Below, one piece after another: positions 1-5,115 of a DNA stretch of 5,115 nucleotides; positions within the stretch are counted from its first letter, which is position 1; each line of letters begins with the position of its first letter. The translations under genes and the position numbers were made by a program. The stretch lies in assembly GCA_031127185.1 (NCBI GenBank), contig JARIET010000213.1:1-5115 (forward strand), written 5' to 3'. Source of the stretch: Gemmatimonadota bacterium. Lineage in GTDB: Bacteria > Gemmatimonadota > Gemmatimonadetes > Gemmatimonadales > Gemmatimonadaceae. The notes under the pieces were generated by a model. It had not been told where the DNA came from. It was given only the letters and a program-made list of their open reading frames with translations, and ran no database searches.

Positions 1-734
1 CTGAGTTGGCGCACGAGCAGGAGGTCATCGAGCAGGTCGAGGTAGGTCCCAACCGTGGGCGCACTCACCTCGAGGCTGGCCGCGAGTCGCGCCTTATTCA
101 ACGGGGTTCCTTGCAAGTGTGCCAACATGCCCCAGAGTCGTCCAACGGCCGCTGCGGGGAGTCGTGGGGCGAACATGGGCACGTCGCGTTCGATATAGCT
201 GCGAACGAAGTCCTCGCGCCAACGCAGGCTGTCGCGGTCAGTTGCGGCGAGGAGGCTGGTGGGAAATCCACCGCGGATCCAAAGCGAATCAATGTCGGGC
301 CCGCGCCGCGGCAGCTCGTCCGCCCGCACCGGCGTCAGTTCGAAGTACGACACCCGCCCGGCGAGCGACTCCCCTGCCTGGCGCTGCAGGTCCAGCGATG
401 CCGAACCGAGGAGGAGGAAATGGCCGGCTTCTTCCCCTTGGCGTCGCCGTTCGTCGATCACGCCGCGGAGCGTGGGAAAGAGGCCCGGCATCTGGTGAAT
501 CTCGTCAAGAATGACAAGGCGGCCCGTCTGCTTCCGCAGGTAGGCGTCGGGATCGCTCAGGCGGCGGCGGTCCTTTTCGCGCTGGAGGTCGAGATAGACG
601 GCGCGCCCGCGATACGCGCGCTCCACCGCGTGGGCAAGCGTGGTCTTCCCGACCTGCCGCGGCCCGAGGAGCACCACAGCGGGGACGTTGCGCAGGCGGT
701 CGCGCAGGGCCGAAAGGAGAGTGCGATTCAGCAT
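1..734 (-). CDS. AAA_14/DUF4143-type ATP-binding protein (partial, C-terminus off left edge)
   Basis: The minus-strand frame from the ATG at 734 stays open to the window edge and gives 244 residues. A P-loop lies at about residues 22-33 (LLGPRQVGKTTL, Lys30), Walker B at 73-80 (LVILDEIH, Asp77-Glu78) and a sensor-like strand ending GSAS at 105-113. The DUF4143 signatures follow: LWIRGGFPTS at 151-160, FVRSYIERDVP at 176-186, then a helix-turn-helix-like stretch at about 207-240. This is the domain order of the large AAA_14 plus DUF4143 family, whose members usually have about 380-400 residues, so roughly 140 are missing beyond the edge. The family is widespread in bacteria and archaea, and its biological role is poorly defined. 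The ATG at 734 puts the P-loop at the usual distance from the start; GAGG lies directly against it, too close for a normal ribosome site, so a leaderless or very short leader is possible. It is divergent from the peptidase gene. Family call is firm; function is open. Confidence 0.93.
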   Translation of the reverse strand, partial: MLNRTLLSALRDRLRNVPAVVLLGPRQVGKTTLAHAVERAYRGRAVYLDLQREKDRRRLSDPDAYLRKQTGRLVILDEIHQMPGLFPTLRGVIDERRRQGEEAGHFLLLGSASLDLQRQAGESLAGRVSYFELTPVRADELPRRGPDIDSLWIRGGFPTSLLAATDRDSLRWREDFVRSYIERDVPMFAPRLPAAAVGRLWGMLAHLQGTPLNKARLAASLEVSAPTVGTYLDLLDDLLLVRQL

Positions 735-737
735 CCT

Positions 738-768
738 CGTAAAACATAACTGACATTTACGATTTACG
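738..768. promoter_or_regulatory. Operator-like repeat cluster in front of the ATPase gene
   Basis: The 7-mer ATTTACG occurs twice in perfect tandem at 755-761 and 762-768. An inverted copy, CGTAAAA, lies at 738-744 (six of seven bases match). CGTAAA at 738-743 and TTTACG at 756-761 are the arms of a 24-bp dyad centred near 749/750. The stretch is AT-rich in an otherwise very GC-rich window. Read on the minus strand, TATGTT (748 down to 743) could be a -10 box, which would start the transcript about 2-3 nt before the ATG at 734. The dyad would then cover the promoter and the tandem copies would fall in its spacer, as expected for a repressor site. The repeats are seen directly; the operator and promoter roles are inferred, and no binding protein can be named. 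Confidence 0.5.
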
Positions 769-821
769 CCAGTACTCTGCCAGCACCCAGAACCACTTCA
801 CTCGCGCCAGCGCCCCGCGGC

Positions 822-830
822 TGCTACGAT
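822..830 (+). promoter_or_regulatory. Possible extended -10 promoter for the S9 peptidase gene
   Basis: TGCTACGAT fits an extended -10 element (TGn followed by TACGAT, four of six matches to TATAAT). Its end is 23 bases before the peptidase ATG at 854, so the untranslated leader would be only about 15-17 nt. No convincing -35 box lies at the normal spacing, which is tolerated for extended -10 promoters. No Shine-Dalgarno-like purine run is visible between here and the ATG. Weak prediction from motif only. Confidence 0.25.
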
Positions 831-853
831 ACGCCATCCCATTCCCGCCCAAT

Positions 854-2875
854 ATGCGCGCACGCACTACCCTCTTCCTCGCTGCCGCCGCGGCACTCGC
901 CGCGCCGATCATCGCGCCGGCCCAGGACGCACGCGGACTCCGCGTCGCCGACCTCCCGGCGCTGCGCACATTCGGCGACGTCGAGATCTCGCCCGATGGC
1001 AGCCGCCTGGCCTACGCCATCACCCGCAACGACATCGGCACGCGACCGGCCAGCGAAGTATGGATTCGCGATCTCAAGTCAGGCACAACCACTCGGCTCG
1101 GCGGCGGCGGCGCAGCGTCGGGCCCGCGTTGGTCGCCGGACAGTAAACTGATCGCGTTCACTGGCCGAGTGGGCGACAGCTCTGGAGTGGCCGTTGCAAA
1201 CGCCGACGGCACCGGCGCGCGGCTCGTCGCCGCCACAGTTGGCACCAACGCTGTGCTACCGCGCGTGGGCGAGCGGCTCAGCTGGTCGCCCGACGGCAAA
1301 CAGATCGCCTACACCTCCACGACGCCCGGCCCCGAGGCCGATGCCAACGGCGATCCGATGGTGATCACCCGCTACGCCTACAAACCCACGGCCAGCGAAG
1401 GACTCACACGGTTCAACGACAACCGGCGGACTCACATCTATATAGTAGACATTGCCACACGGCAGTCGCGTCAGCTGACGTCCGGCACGCGCGACGAACA
1501 TTCTGTGGACTGGTCGCCAAACGGACGCGAAATCCTCTTCGCCGCGAACCCCCAGCCTGACCCGGATCGCGTCTTTCATCAAGACCTGTTCGCGGTGGAT
1601 GTCGCCAGCGGCTCGGTCCGCACGCTGGCCCATATGAACGCGGTCGCCACACACCCGCAGTGGTCGCCCGACGGCTCAATGGTCGCCTTCCTCGGCACCA
1701 TCCGCCCGCTGCAGTCGTCTGAGACGAACATGGAGCACGCCCACGTCTGGGTCGTCAACGCCGACGGCTCCAACCGTCGCGACATCGGCAAGGCCGTGGA
1801 CAACTCGCAGGGTCCGCCACGTTGGGCGCCCGATGGTCGATCACTGTACAGCGCTGTTGGCGAGCGTGGCCGATCAACACTCTATCGGTTCCCCGTTGCG
1901 ACCGGCGCACCAACGGCCGTGATCAGCGGCCGACGCGTAGGCGCCTGGTCCTTGGATGCAAATGGCCAGATCGCGCTCGCATACTCGACGCCCTCCGAAC
2001 CGGGTGCTCTCGCACTCTCGAACGGCGGGGCGGCGCCCACCACGCTCCTCGCGCTCAACACCGGCGCGCTTGCGGATCGCGTCATCGCGTCGGTCGAGGC
2101 CCTGACATTCAAGGCCAAGGACGGACTCGAGGTCGAGGCGTACCTCACGCTTCCGCTCGGTCGCACCGCGACGTCGAAACACCCGCTCATCGTGAACATT
2201 CACGGCGGTCCGCACGGCGCGCAGGGTCCCGACTTCAATTCCAGGGCGCAAGTGTACGCGGCGCAGGGCTATGCCACACTGATGGTCAACTACCGCGGCT
2301 CCACCGGCTACGGACAGAAGTTCACGGACGCCATTTTCGGCGACCAGAACGGCAAGGAAGCCGAGGATATTCTCGCTGGCGTGGACGCCGCGCTGGCCAA
2401 GTACTCGTGGATGGACCGCGACCGGCTCGGCGTTGAGGGCGGCAGCTACGGCGGTCAGCTAACGAACTGGCTCATCACGCGCACCACGCGATTCAAGGCG
2501 GCGGTGCCCAGCGCCGGAATCGCGAACCTCATCAGCTTCAACTACATGGCGTATTACCACGACTACCTGCTCGTGGAATACGGACGGTACCCGCACGAAG
2601 GCGGCTTGATGGACACGCTCTGGGCGCACAGTCCGCTGCGCTACGCGGACCGCGTGAAGACCCCGACAATGTTCATTCACGGCGAAAACGACAACGATGT
2701 GCCTATCGCCGAGGCGGAACAGTTCTACATCGCGCTCAAGGATGTGGGCGTGCCGACCGTGCTGGTGCGGTACCCGCGCGAGGGGCATGGCCTGCGCGAA
2801 ACGAAGCACGTGTCCGATGCGATTGTTCGCAGCATTGCCTGGTACGAGAAGTGGTTCGCGGCGCCGCAGCCGTAG
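854..2875 (+). CDS. Exported prolyl-oligopeptidase-family (S9) serine peptidase
   Basis: This 673-residue protein begins with a Sec-type signal peptide: basic residues, an Ala/Leu-rich core at about 7-20, and a likely cut after APA at residue 23. Residues 40-380 form a beta-propeller built from PD40/TolB-like repeats, with cores such as ISPDGSRLAY (45), WSPDSKLIAF (93), WSPDGKQIAY (144), WSPNGREILF (220), WSPDGSMVAF (270) and WAPDGRSLYS (324). The alpha/beta-hydrolase domain fills about 420-673: HGGP oxyanion region at 450-453, VNYRGSTGYG at 478-487, nucleophile Ser531 in GGSYGG, Asp613 in GENDNDVP and His645 in REGHG. The triad is therefore intact and the length is normal for the group. The sequence resembles the S9C acylaminoacyl-/dipeptidyl-peptidase-like members; it probably trims peptides in the periplasm or outside the cell. 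Exact specificity cannot be read. It stands alone, divergent from the ATPase gene, and lacks an obvious ribosome site. Confidence 0.95.
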   Translation: MRARTTLFLAAAAALAAPIIAPAQDARGLRVADLPALRTFGDVEISPDGSRLAYAITRNDIGTRPASEVWIRDLKSGTTTRLGGGGAASGPRWSPDSKLIAFTGRVGDSSGVAVANADGTGARLVAATVGTNAVLPRVGERLSWSPDGKQIAYTSTTPGPEADANGDPMVITRYAYKPTASEGLTRFNDNRRTHIYIVDIATRQSRQLTSGTRDEHSVDWSPNGREILFAANPQPDPDRVFHQDLFAVDVASGSVRTLAHMNAVATHPQWSPDGSMVAFLGTIRPLQSSETNMEHAHVWVVNADGSNRRDIGKAVDNSQGPPRWAPDGRSLYSAVGERGRSTLYRFPVATGAPTAVISGRRVGAWSLDANGQIALAYSTPSEPGALALSNGGAAPTTLLALNTGALADRVIASVEALTFKAKDGLEVEAYLTLPLGRTATSKHPLIVNIHGGPHGAQGPDFNSRAQVYAAQGYATLMVNYRGSTGYGQKFTDAIFGDQNGKEAEDILAGVDAALAKYSWMDRDRLGVEGGSYGGQLTNWLITRTTRFKAAVPSAGIANLISFNYMAYYHDYLLVEYGRYPHEGGLMDTLWAHSPLRYADRVKTPTMFIHGENDNDVPIAEAEQFYIALKDVGVPTVLVRYPREGHGLRETKHVSDAIVRSIAWYEKWFAAPQP

Positions 2876-2914
2876 CTACCGCACGCTCGCCGGAATACCG
2901 CTAGATTGCACACT

Positions 2915-3109
2915 GTGGAACGAGTCATTCGAATCTATGCATCACACGGCGCTGCCGACGAGGCAGATCGCGTCGCATTGTCCGCGATGGCGCCGCAGGA
3001 GCGGTTAGACCGCGCGCTGGCCCTGCAGGCACACTACCGCGAGGGACTTGGAGATGCTGGACAAGGACTTGCGCGAGTTGCTCGCGCTGTTCCGTTCGAA
3101 GGGCGTTGA
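2915..3109 (+). CDS. Small conserved-type protein upstream of a nucleotidyltransferase, function unknown
   Basis: A GTG start at 2915 gives a 64-residue protein beginning MERVIRIYAS. An in-frame TTG at 2906 would add three residues; GTG is preferred because, from memory, short proteins next to this type of nucleotidyltransferase begin with a similar VIR(I/V)-type strand. The sequence suggests an N-terminal strand (3-9), an acidic helix (13-25, AADEADRVALSAM), a second helix (26-42, APQERLDRALALQAHY) and a C-terminal strand (51-60). There is no signal peptide, membrane segment or cysteine. It starts 39 nt after the peptidase stop and its last 56 nt overlap the nucleotidyltransferase gene in another frame, so the two are surely co-expressed. 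A partner or antitoxin-like role is inferred from arrangement only. No clear ribosome site is visible, so translation may be weak. Confidence 0.7.
   Translation: MERVIRIYASHGAADEADRVALSAMAPQERLDRALALQAHYREGLGDAGQGLARVARAVPFEGR
3041..3045 (+). promoter_or_regulatory. Shine-Dalgarno site for the nucleotidyltransferase
   Basis: GAGGG lies inside the small upstream gene, eight bases before the ATG at 3054. This spacing favours ATG 3054 over the in-frame TTG at 3048, which would sit only two bases downstream of the site. The placement inside the upstream gene is what translational coupling would look like. Confidence 0.5.
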
Positions 3110-3503
3110 ATTCCTGATCGTTGGCGGACACGCGGTTGCCTTTCACGGTCATCCGCGGCTCACTGACGATCTGGACCTGTTTGTTCGACCGGACGTCGCC
3201 AATGGCGAGCGGATCGTGGAGGCGTTGCGGGAATTCGGGTTCGGTTCGCTGGATCTCTCGCCAGAAGACTTCCAGGCCGACGACCGCGTCATCCAGCTTG
3301 GGCGCGCGCCAAATCGCGTGGACCTGCTGACCCGGCTCTACGGTGTTGAGTTCTCCGAGGCGTGGTCCCGACGCGTCGGCGCGCAGCTTGACGACGCTGC
3401 CGTCTGGATCATCGGTCGTGCGGATCTCATCCGAAACAAACGGGCGACCGGTCGCACGCAGGACCTCGCCGACGCCGAGTTTCTGGAGCGATTGGACGGC
3501 TGA
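3054..3503 (+). CDS. Small minimal nucleotidyltransferase, AbiEii/DUF6036-like
   Basis: The 149-residue product is a stand-alone nucleotidyltransferase-fold protein. The GG motif is at 24-25 (LIVGGHAVAFHG), the paired acidic residues are Asp39 and Asp41 in DDLDLF, and the third carboxylate is probably Asp90 in NRVDLL. A C-terminal helix carries the typical NKRATGRTQDLAD (128-140) seen in AbiEii-like and DUF6036-like proteins. All catalytic-type positions are present, so it should bind a nucleotide and metal and transfer NMP to an unknown acceptor. It is predicted cytoplasmic. It overlaps the preceding 64-residue gene by 56 nt, and no HEPN-type partner is visible. Related AbiEii proteins are toxins of phage-abortive systems, but this short form is not shown to be toxic. 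The fold assignment is firm; the biological role is not. Confidence 0.88.
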   Translation: MLDKDLRELLALFRSKGVEFLIVGGHAVAFHGHPRLTDDLDLFVRPDVANGERIVEALREFGFGSLDLSPEDFQADDRVIQLGRAPNRVDLLTRLYGVEFSEAWSRRVGAQLDDAAVWIIGRADLIRNKRATGRTQDLADAEFLERLDG

Positions 3504-3549
3504 CGGGCGGCCTGCGAGCGCACCGGTCGGGCGGCCACAAAGCGCCGCG
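3504..3549. other. Convergent intergenic gap without a recognisable terminator
   Basis: These 46 bp separate the nucleotidyltransferase stop from the converging dehydratase stop. CGGGCGGCC occurs twice in direct orientation (3504-3512 and 3528-3536), and a 10-bp palindrome GCGCTAGCGC spans the end of the dehydratase gene (3547-3556). None has a T-tract, so an intrinsic terminator is not supported; the converging transcripts may overlap or end by Rho. Confidence 0.4.
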
Positions 3550-4653
3550 CTAGCGCCACTCCTGCACGGGTTTTCCGAGCACATCCATTATGGGTTGTAC
3601 GCCCAGCCCCGGCTCGCGCGACGCGGCGAGCCGCCCGTGGTTGCGATGCGGCGCTCCATCGGCGAACGCGACGGTGACGTACGAGTTGAAGTCCGTCGCT
3701 GAAAACAGGAACCGCTCAGGCGTGCTGTGCGCGAGATGCGCGATGGCCGCGGTGATGATGTCGCCGCCCCAGGTATCCTCGATCGTCATGGCGATGCCCG
3801 CGGACACGCAGAGATCGCGAATCTGCCGCGCCTTGGTGAACCCGCCGACTTTCGAGATCTTGAGGTTGATCACGTCCATCGCCTGATCCGCGATGCCCTG
3901 CACCACCATGTCGATTCCGTCGACCACTTCGTCGAGCACAAATGGGCGGTTGGTGTGGCGGCGCACGGCGAGGCACTGCTCGTAGGACATGCAGGGCTGC
4001 TCGATATAGACGTTTACATCACGCACCGCGTCGACCACGCGCATCGCCACGTGCTGCGTCCATCCGGTGTTGGCGTCGGCAACCAGCACATCACCCGGCT
4101 GGAGCTTTGCGGCCGCAGCGTGAATGCGCGCGATATCCGTATCGGCGTCGCCGCCCACCTTGAGTTGGAACTTGGTGTAGCCCTCGCTGCGGTACCCCGC
4201 GATGCGCGCGGCCATCGCGTCCGGCGACTCCTGCGAAATCGCGCGATAAAGCGCGAAGTCATCGCCCACGTGACCGCCCATGAGCGTCGCGACCGGCAGC
4301 CCGCTCGCTTTGCCGAGGAGATCCCAGCAGGCCATGTCGATGGCGGACTTCACGTACGGGTGGCCCCGCATGGCGGCGTCCATTCGTTCGTTGAGCACGC
4401 CGAGTGCGAGCGGGTCCGCGCCAATCAACTGTGGCGCGAGTTCGGCGATTCCTGTGCGGGCACCGCGGGCGTATGCGGGGAGGTATGCGGGCCCGAGCGG
4501 GCAGACCTCGCCCCAGCCCGTGAGTCCCGCGTCGGTGTCCACTGCCACGACGGTTGAGTCGAACACAGAAACCGAGTTGCCGCCCGACCACTTGTAGCTC
4601 CCCTCGTGGAGCGGGAGGTCCACCTGATAGATGCGAATGCCGGTGATCTTCAT
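3550..4653 (-). CDS. Enolase-superfamily dehydratase/racemase, probable cis-3-hydroxy-L-proline dehydratase
   Basis: The 367-residue product has full length for the mandelate racemase/muconate lactonizing enzyme group. The N-terminal capping domain covers about 1-125 ([37 protein letters not shown]) and the barrel about 130-360. Metal ligands are probably Asp193 (VADANTGW), Glu218 (YIEQP) and Glu242 (LDEVV). General acid/base lysines are Lys165 at the end of the second barrel strand (FQLKVGG) and Lys265 on the sixth (NLKISKVGG). Lysines on opposite faces are typical of racemases, epimerases and syn-dehydratases of the MLE type. The cap and the [13 protein letters not shown] region resemble, from memory, cis-3-hydroxy-L-proline dehydratases, which make delta-1-pyrroline-2-carboxylate; hydroxyproline-betaine epimerase or another amino-acid epimerase is the main alternative. 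No signal peptide is present. The ATG at 4653 follows the RidA-family stop by 12 nt with a weak GAGA site, so the two form an operon. Confidence 0.87.
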   Translation of the reverse strand: MKITGIRIYQVDLPLHEGSYKWSGGNSVSVFDSTVVAVDTDAGLTGWGEVCPLGPAYLPAYARGARTGIAELAPQLIGADPLALGVLNERMDAAMRGHPYVKSAIDMACWDLLGKASGLPVATLMGGHVGDDFALYRAISQESPDAMAARIAGYRSEGYTKFQLKVGGDADTDIARIHAAAAKLQPGDVLVADANTGWTQHVAMRVVDAVRDVNVYIEQPCMSYEQCLAVRRHTNRPFVLDEVVDGIDMVVQGIADQAMDVINLKISKVGGFTKARQIRDLCVSAGIAMTIEDTWGGDIITAAIAHLAHSTPERFLFSATDFNSYVTVAFADGAPHRNHGRLAASREPGLGVQPIMDVLGKPVQEWR

Positions 4654-4665
4654 CGCGCGTCTCGG

Positions 4666-5115
4666 TTAGCGGCGCCGAATGCGCGCACTGCATTTGATCT
4701 CGACGAGTGCAGCCGGGCGCGGCAGCGCAGTGACCGACAGCGTGGCACGGGCCGGCGGAGCGGTCGCGAAGAATTCGAGGTACACGGCGTTCATCGCCGC
4801 GTAGTCGGCAATGTTCTTGAGGAACACGGTGCATTCATCCACGTCGGCCATGGTCGCACCGCCGGCCTGAACCGATGCCCGGATATTCTCCAACGTTTGT
4901 CGCGTCTGCGCGGCCACGCCGCCGTCGATGATGTCCTGCGTGCCCGGCTTGATACCGGTCATCCCCGAGACGAACACCTGGTCACCGGACCGGATGGCAA
5001 CCGAGTAGGCAGGGACCAGCGGCGCGAGCCCAGGCGGGTTGAGCACCTCGCGCCCCGACGCCGGCGCAGCGGACGTAGCGGCACCGGGATTGCGTGCGCA
5101 CGCGGCGAGCGCGAG
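4666..5115 (-). CDS. RidA/YjgF-family protein with lipoprotein-type signal peptide (partial, N-terminus off right edge)
   Basis: The minus frame is open from the right edge to the TAA at 4668-4666 and gives 149 visible residues. The RidA domain starts around REVLNPPG (22-29 of the visible part) and continues with VFVSGMTG, the CTVFLKNIADYAAMNAVYLEFF region (written here as one core motif block), and PPARATLSV carrying the conserved substrate-binding Arg (visible residue 123). Family members form trimers and hydrolyse reactive enamines/imines. A GTG at 5046 could start translation but would cut off the first strand. The frame upstream reads LALAAC followed by a low-complexity Ala/Gly/Ser/Pro linker, which looks like the end of a lipoprotein signal (lipobox LAAC, Cys as visible residue 6). 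The true start is therefore probably outside the window and the protein exported. One active-site position usually Glu reads Lys (VEIKCSA). It is the upstream gene of the operon with the dehydratase. Confidence 0.88.
   Translation of the reverse strand, partial: LALAACARNPGAATSAAPASGREVLNPPGLAPLVPAYSVAIRSGDQVFVSGMTGIKPGTQDIIDGGVAAQTRQTLENIRASVQAGGATMADVDECTVFLKNIADYAAMNAVYLEFFATAPPARATLSVTALPRPAALVEIKCSARIRRR

Noticed and set aside
6..749. Long plus-strand open frame of 247 codons.
   Set aside because: It is antisense to the clear ATPase gene, shows no motif, and is of the Arg/Ala/Val-rich composition typical of shadow frames in GC-rich DNA.
505..756. Minus-strand frame starting at the ATG at 756, upstream of the ATPase ATG.
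   Set aside because: It is out of frame with the ATPase coding sequence and reads Arg/Pro-rich sequence through the P-loop region; a shadow frame.
1822..2436. Plus-strand open frame of 204 codons inside the peptidase gene.
   Set aside because: It overlaps the propeller and hydrolase-domain codons of the peptidase in another frame and is Arg-rich with no motif.
2906..2914. TTG start for the small gene, adding three residues.
   Set aside because: GTG at 2915 gives an N-terminus closer to what I recall of related small proteins, and neither start has a ribosome site to favour TTG.
2930..2947. R-x4-H pattern (RIYASH) in the small protein, as in HEPN RNases.
   Set aside because: It lies in the predicted N-terminal strand, not in a HEPN-like helix, and the protein is too short for a HEPN domain; probably chance.
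3048..3053. TTG start for the nucleotidyltransferase.
   Set aside because: The GAGGG site is correctly spaced for the ATG at 3054 and too close to this TTG.
3504..3556. Intrinsic terminator between the convergent genes.
   Set aside because: Only a short palindrome and a direct repeat are present; there is no strong stem followed by a T-tract on either strand.
3727..4557. Plus-strand open frame of 276 codons.
   Set aside because: It is antisense to the enolase-superfamily gene, whose catalytic residues and domain order are intact; the His/Arg/Val-rich product looks like a shadow.
5044..5046. GTG as the real start of the RidA-family gene.
   Set aside because: It would remove the first residues of the domain, and the frame upstream encodes a credible lipobox and linker running off the edge.

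Overview
The window is high-GC, gene-dense bacterial DNA. It probably comes from a Gram-negative environmental bacterium of the Gemmatimonadota or Acidobacteriota sort. This placement is an inference from the GC-rich codon use, the exported S9 peptidase with an Ala-rich signal peptide, and a RidA-type protein behind a lipoprotein signal. No rRNA or other taxonomic marker is present. I see no RNA genes, CRISPR arrays, insertion sequences or intrinsic terminators with T-tracts.

Layout, left to right. (1) Bases 1-734, minus strand: the N-terminal two thirds of an ATPase with an AAA_14-type P-loop domain and a DUF4143-type C-terminal region, cut by the left edge. (2) Bases 735-853: a 119-bp divergent intergenic region. 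It holds a tandem 7-bp repeat and a 24-bp dyad over the likely promoter of the ATPase gene, plus a possible extended -10 promoter for the peptidase. (3) Bases 854-2875, plus strand: a complete exported prolyl-oligopeptidase-family (S9) serine peptidase with an intact Ser-Asp-His triad. (4) Bases 2915-3503, plus strand: a two-gene module, a 64-residue protein of unknown function overlapping by 56 nt a small minimal nucleotidyltransferase of the AbiEii/DUF6036-like type. (5) Bases 3504-3549: a short convergent gap. (6) Bases 3550-5115, minus strand: a two-gene operon. The upstream gene encodes a RidA/YjgF-family protein, cut by the right edge and apparently preceded by a lipoprotein signal peptide. 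The downstream gene, 12 nt later, encodes an enolase-superfamily enzyme most like cis-3-hydroxy-L-proline dehydratases.

Functionally there are three themes. The enolase-superfamily enzyme and the RidA protein form a plausible amino-acid catabolic pair, since the dehydration product would be an enamine/imine, the substrate class of RidA. However, the RidA copy looks exported while the dehydratase has no signal peptide. The S9 peptidase could supply peptides or amino acids from outside the cytoplasm, but nothing links it directly to the operon. The DUF4143 ATPase and the small-protein/nucleotidyltransferase pair are accessory genes of a toxin-antitoxin or defence flavour whose function is not established. 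The most interesting points are the exported RidA, the overlapping small-gene/nucleotidyltransferase pair, and the operator-like repeats in front of the ATPase gene.
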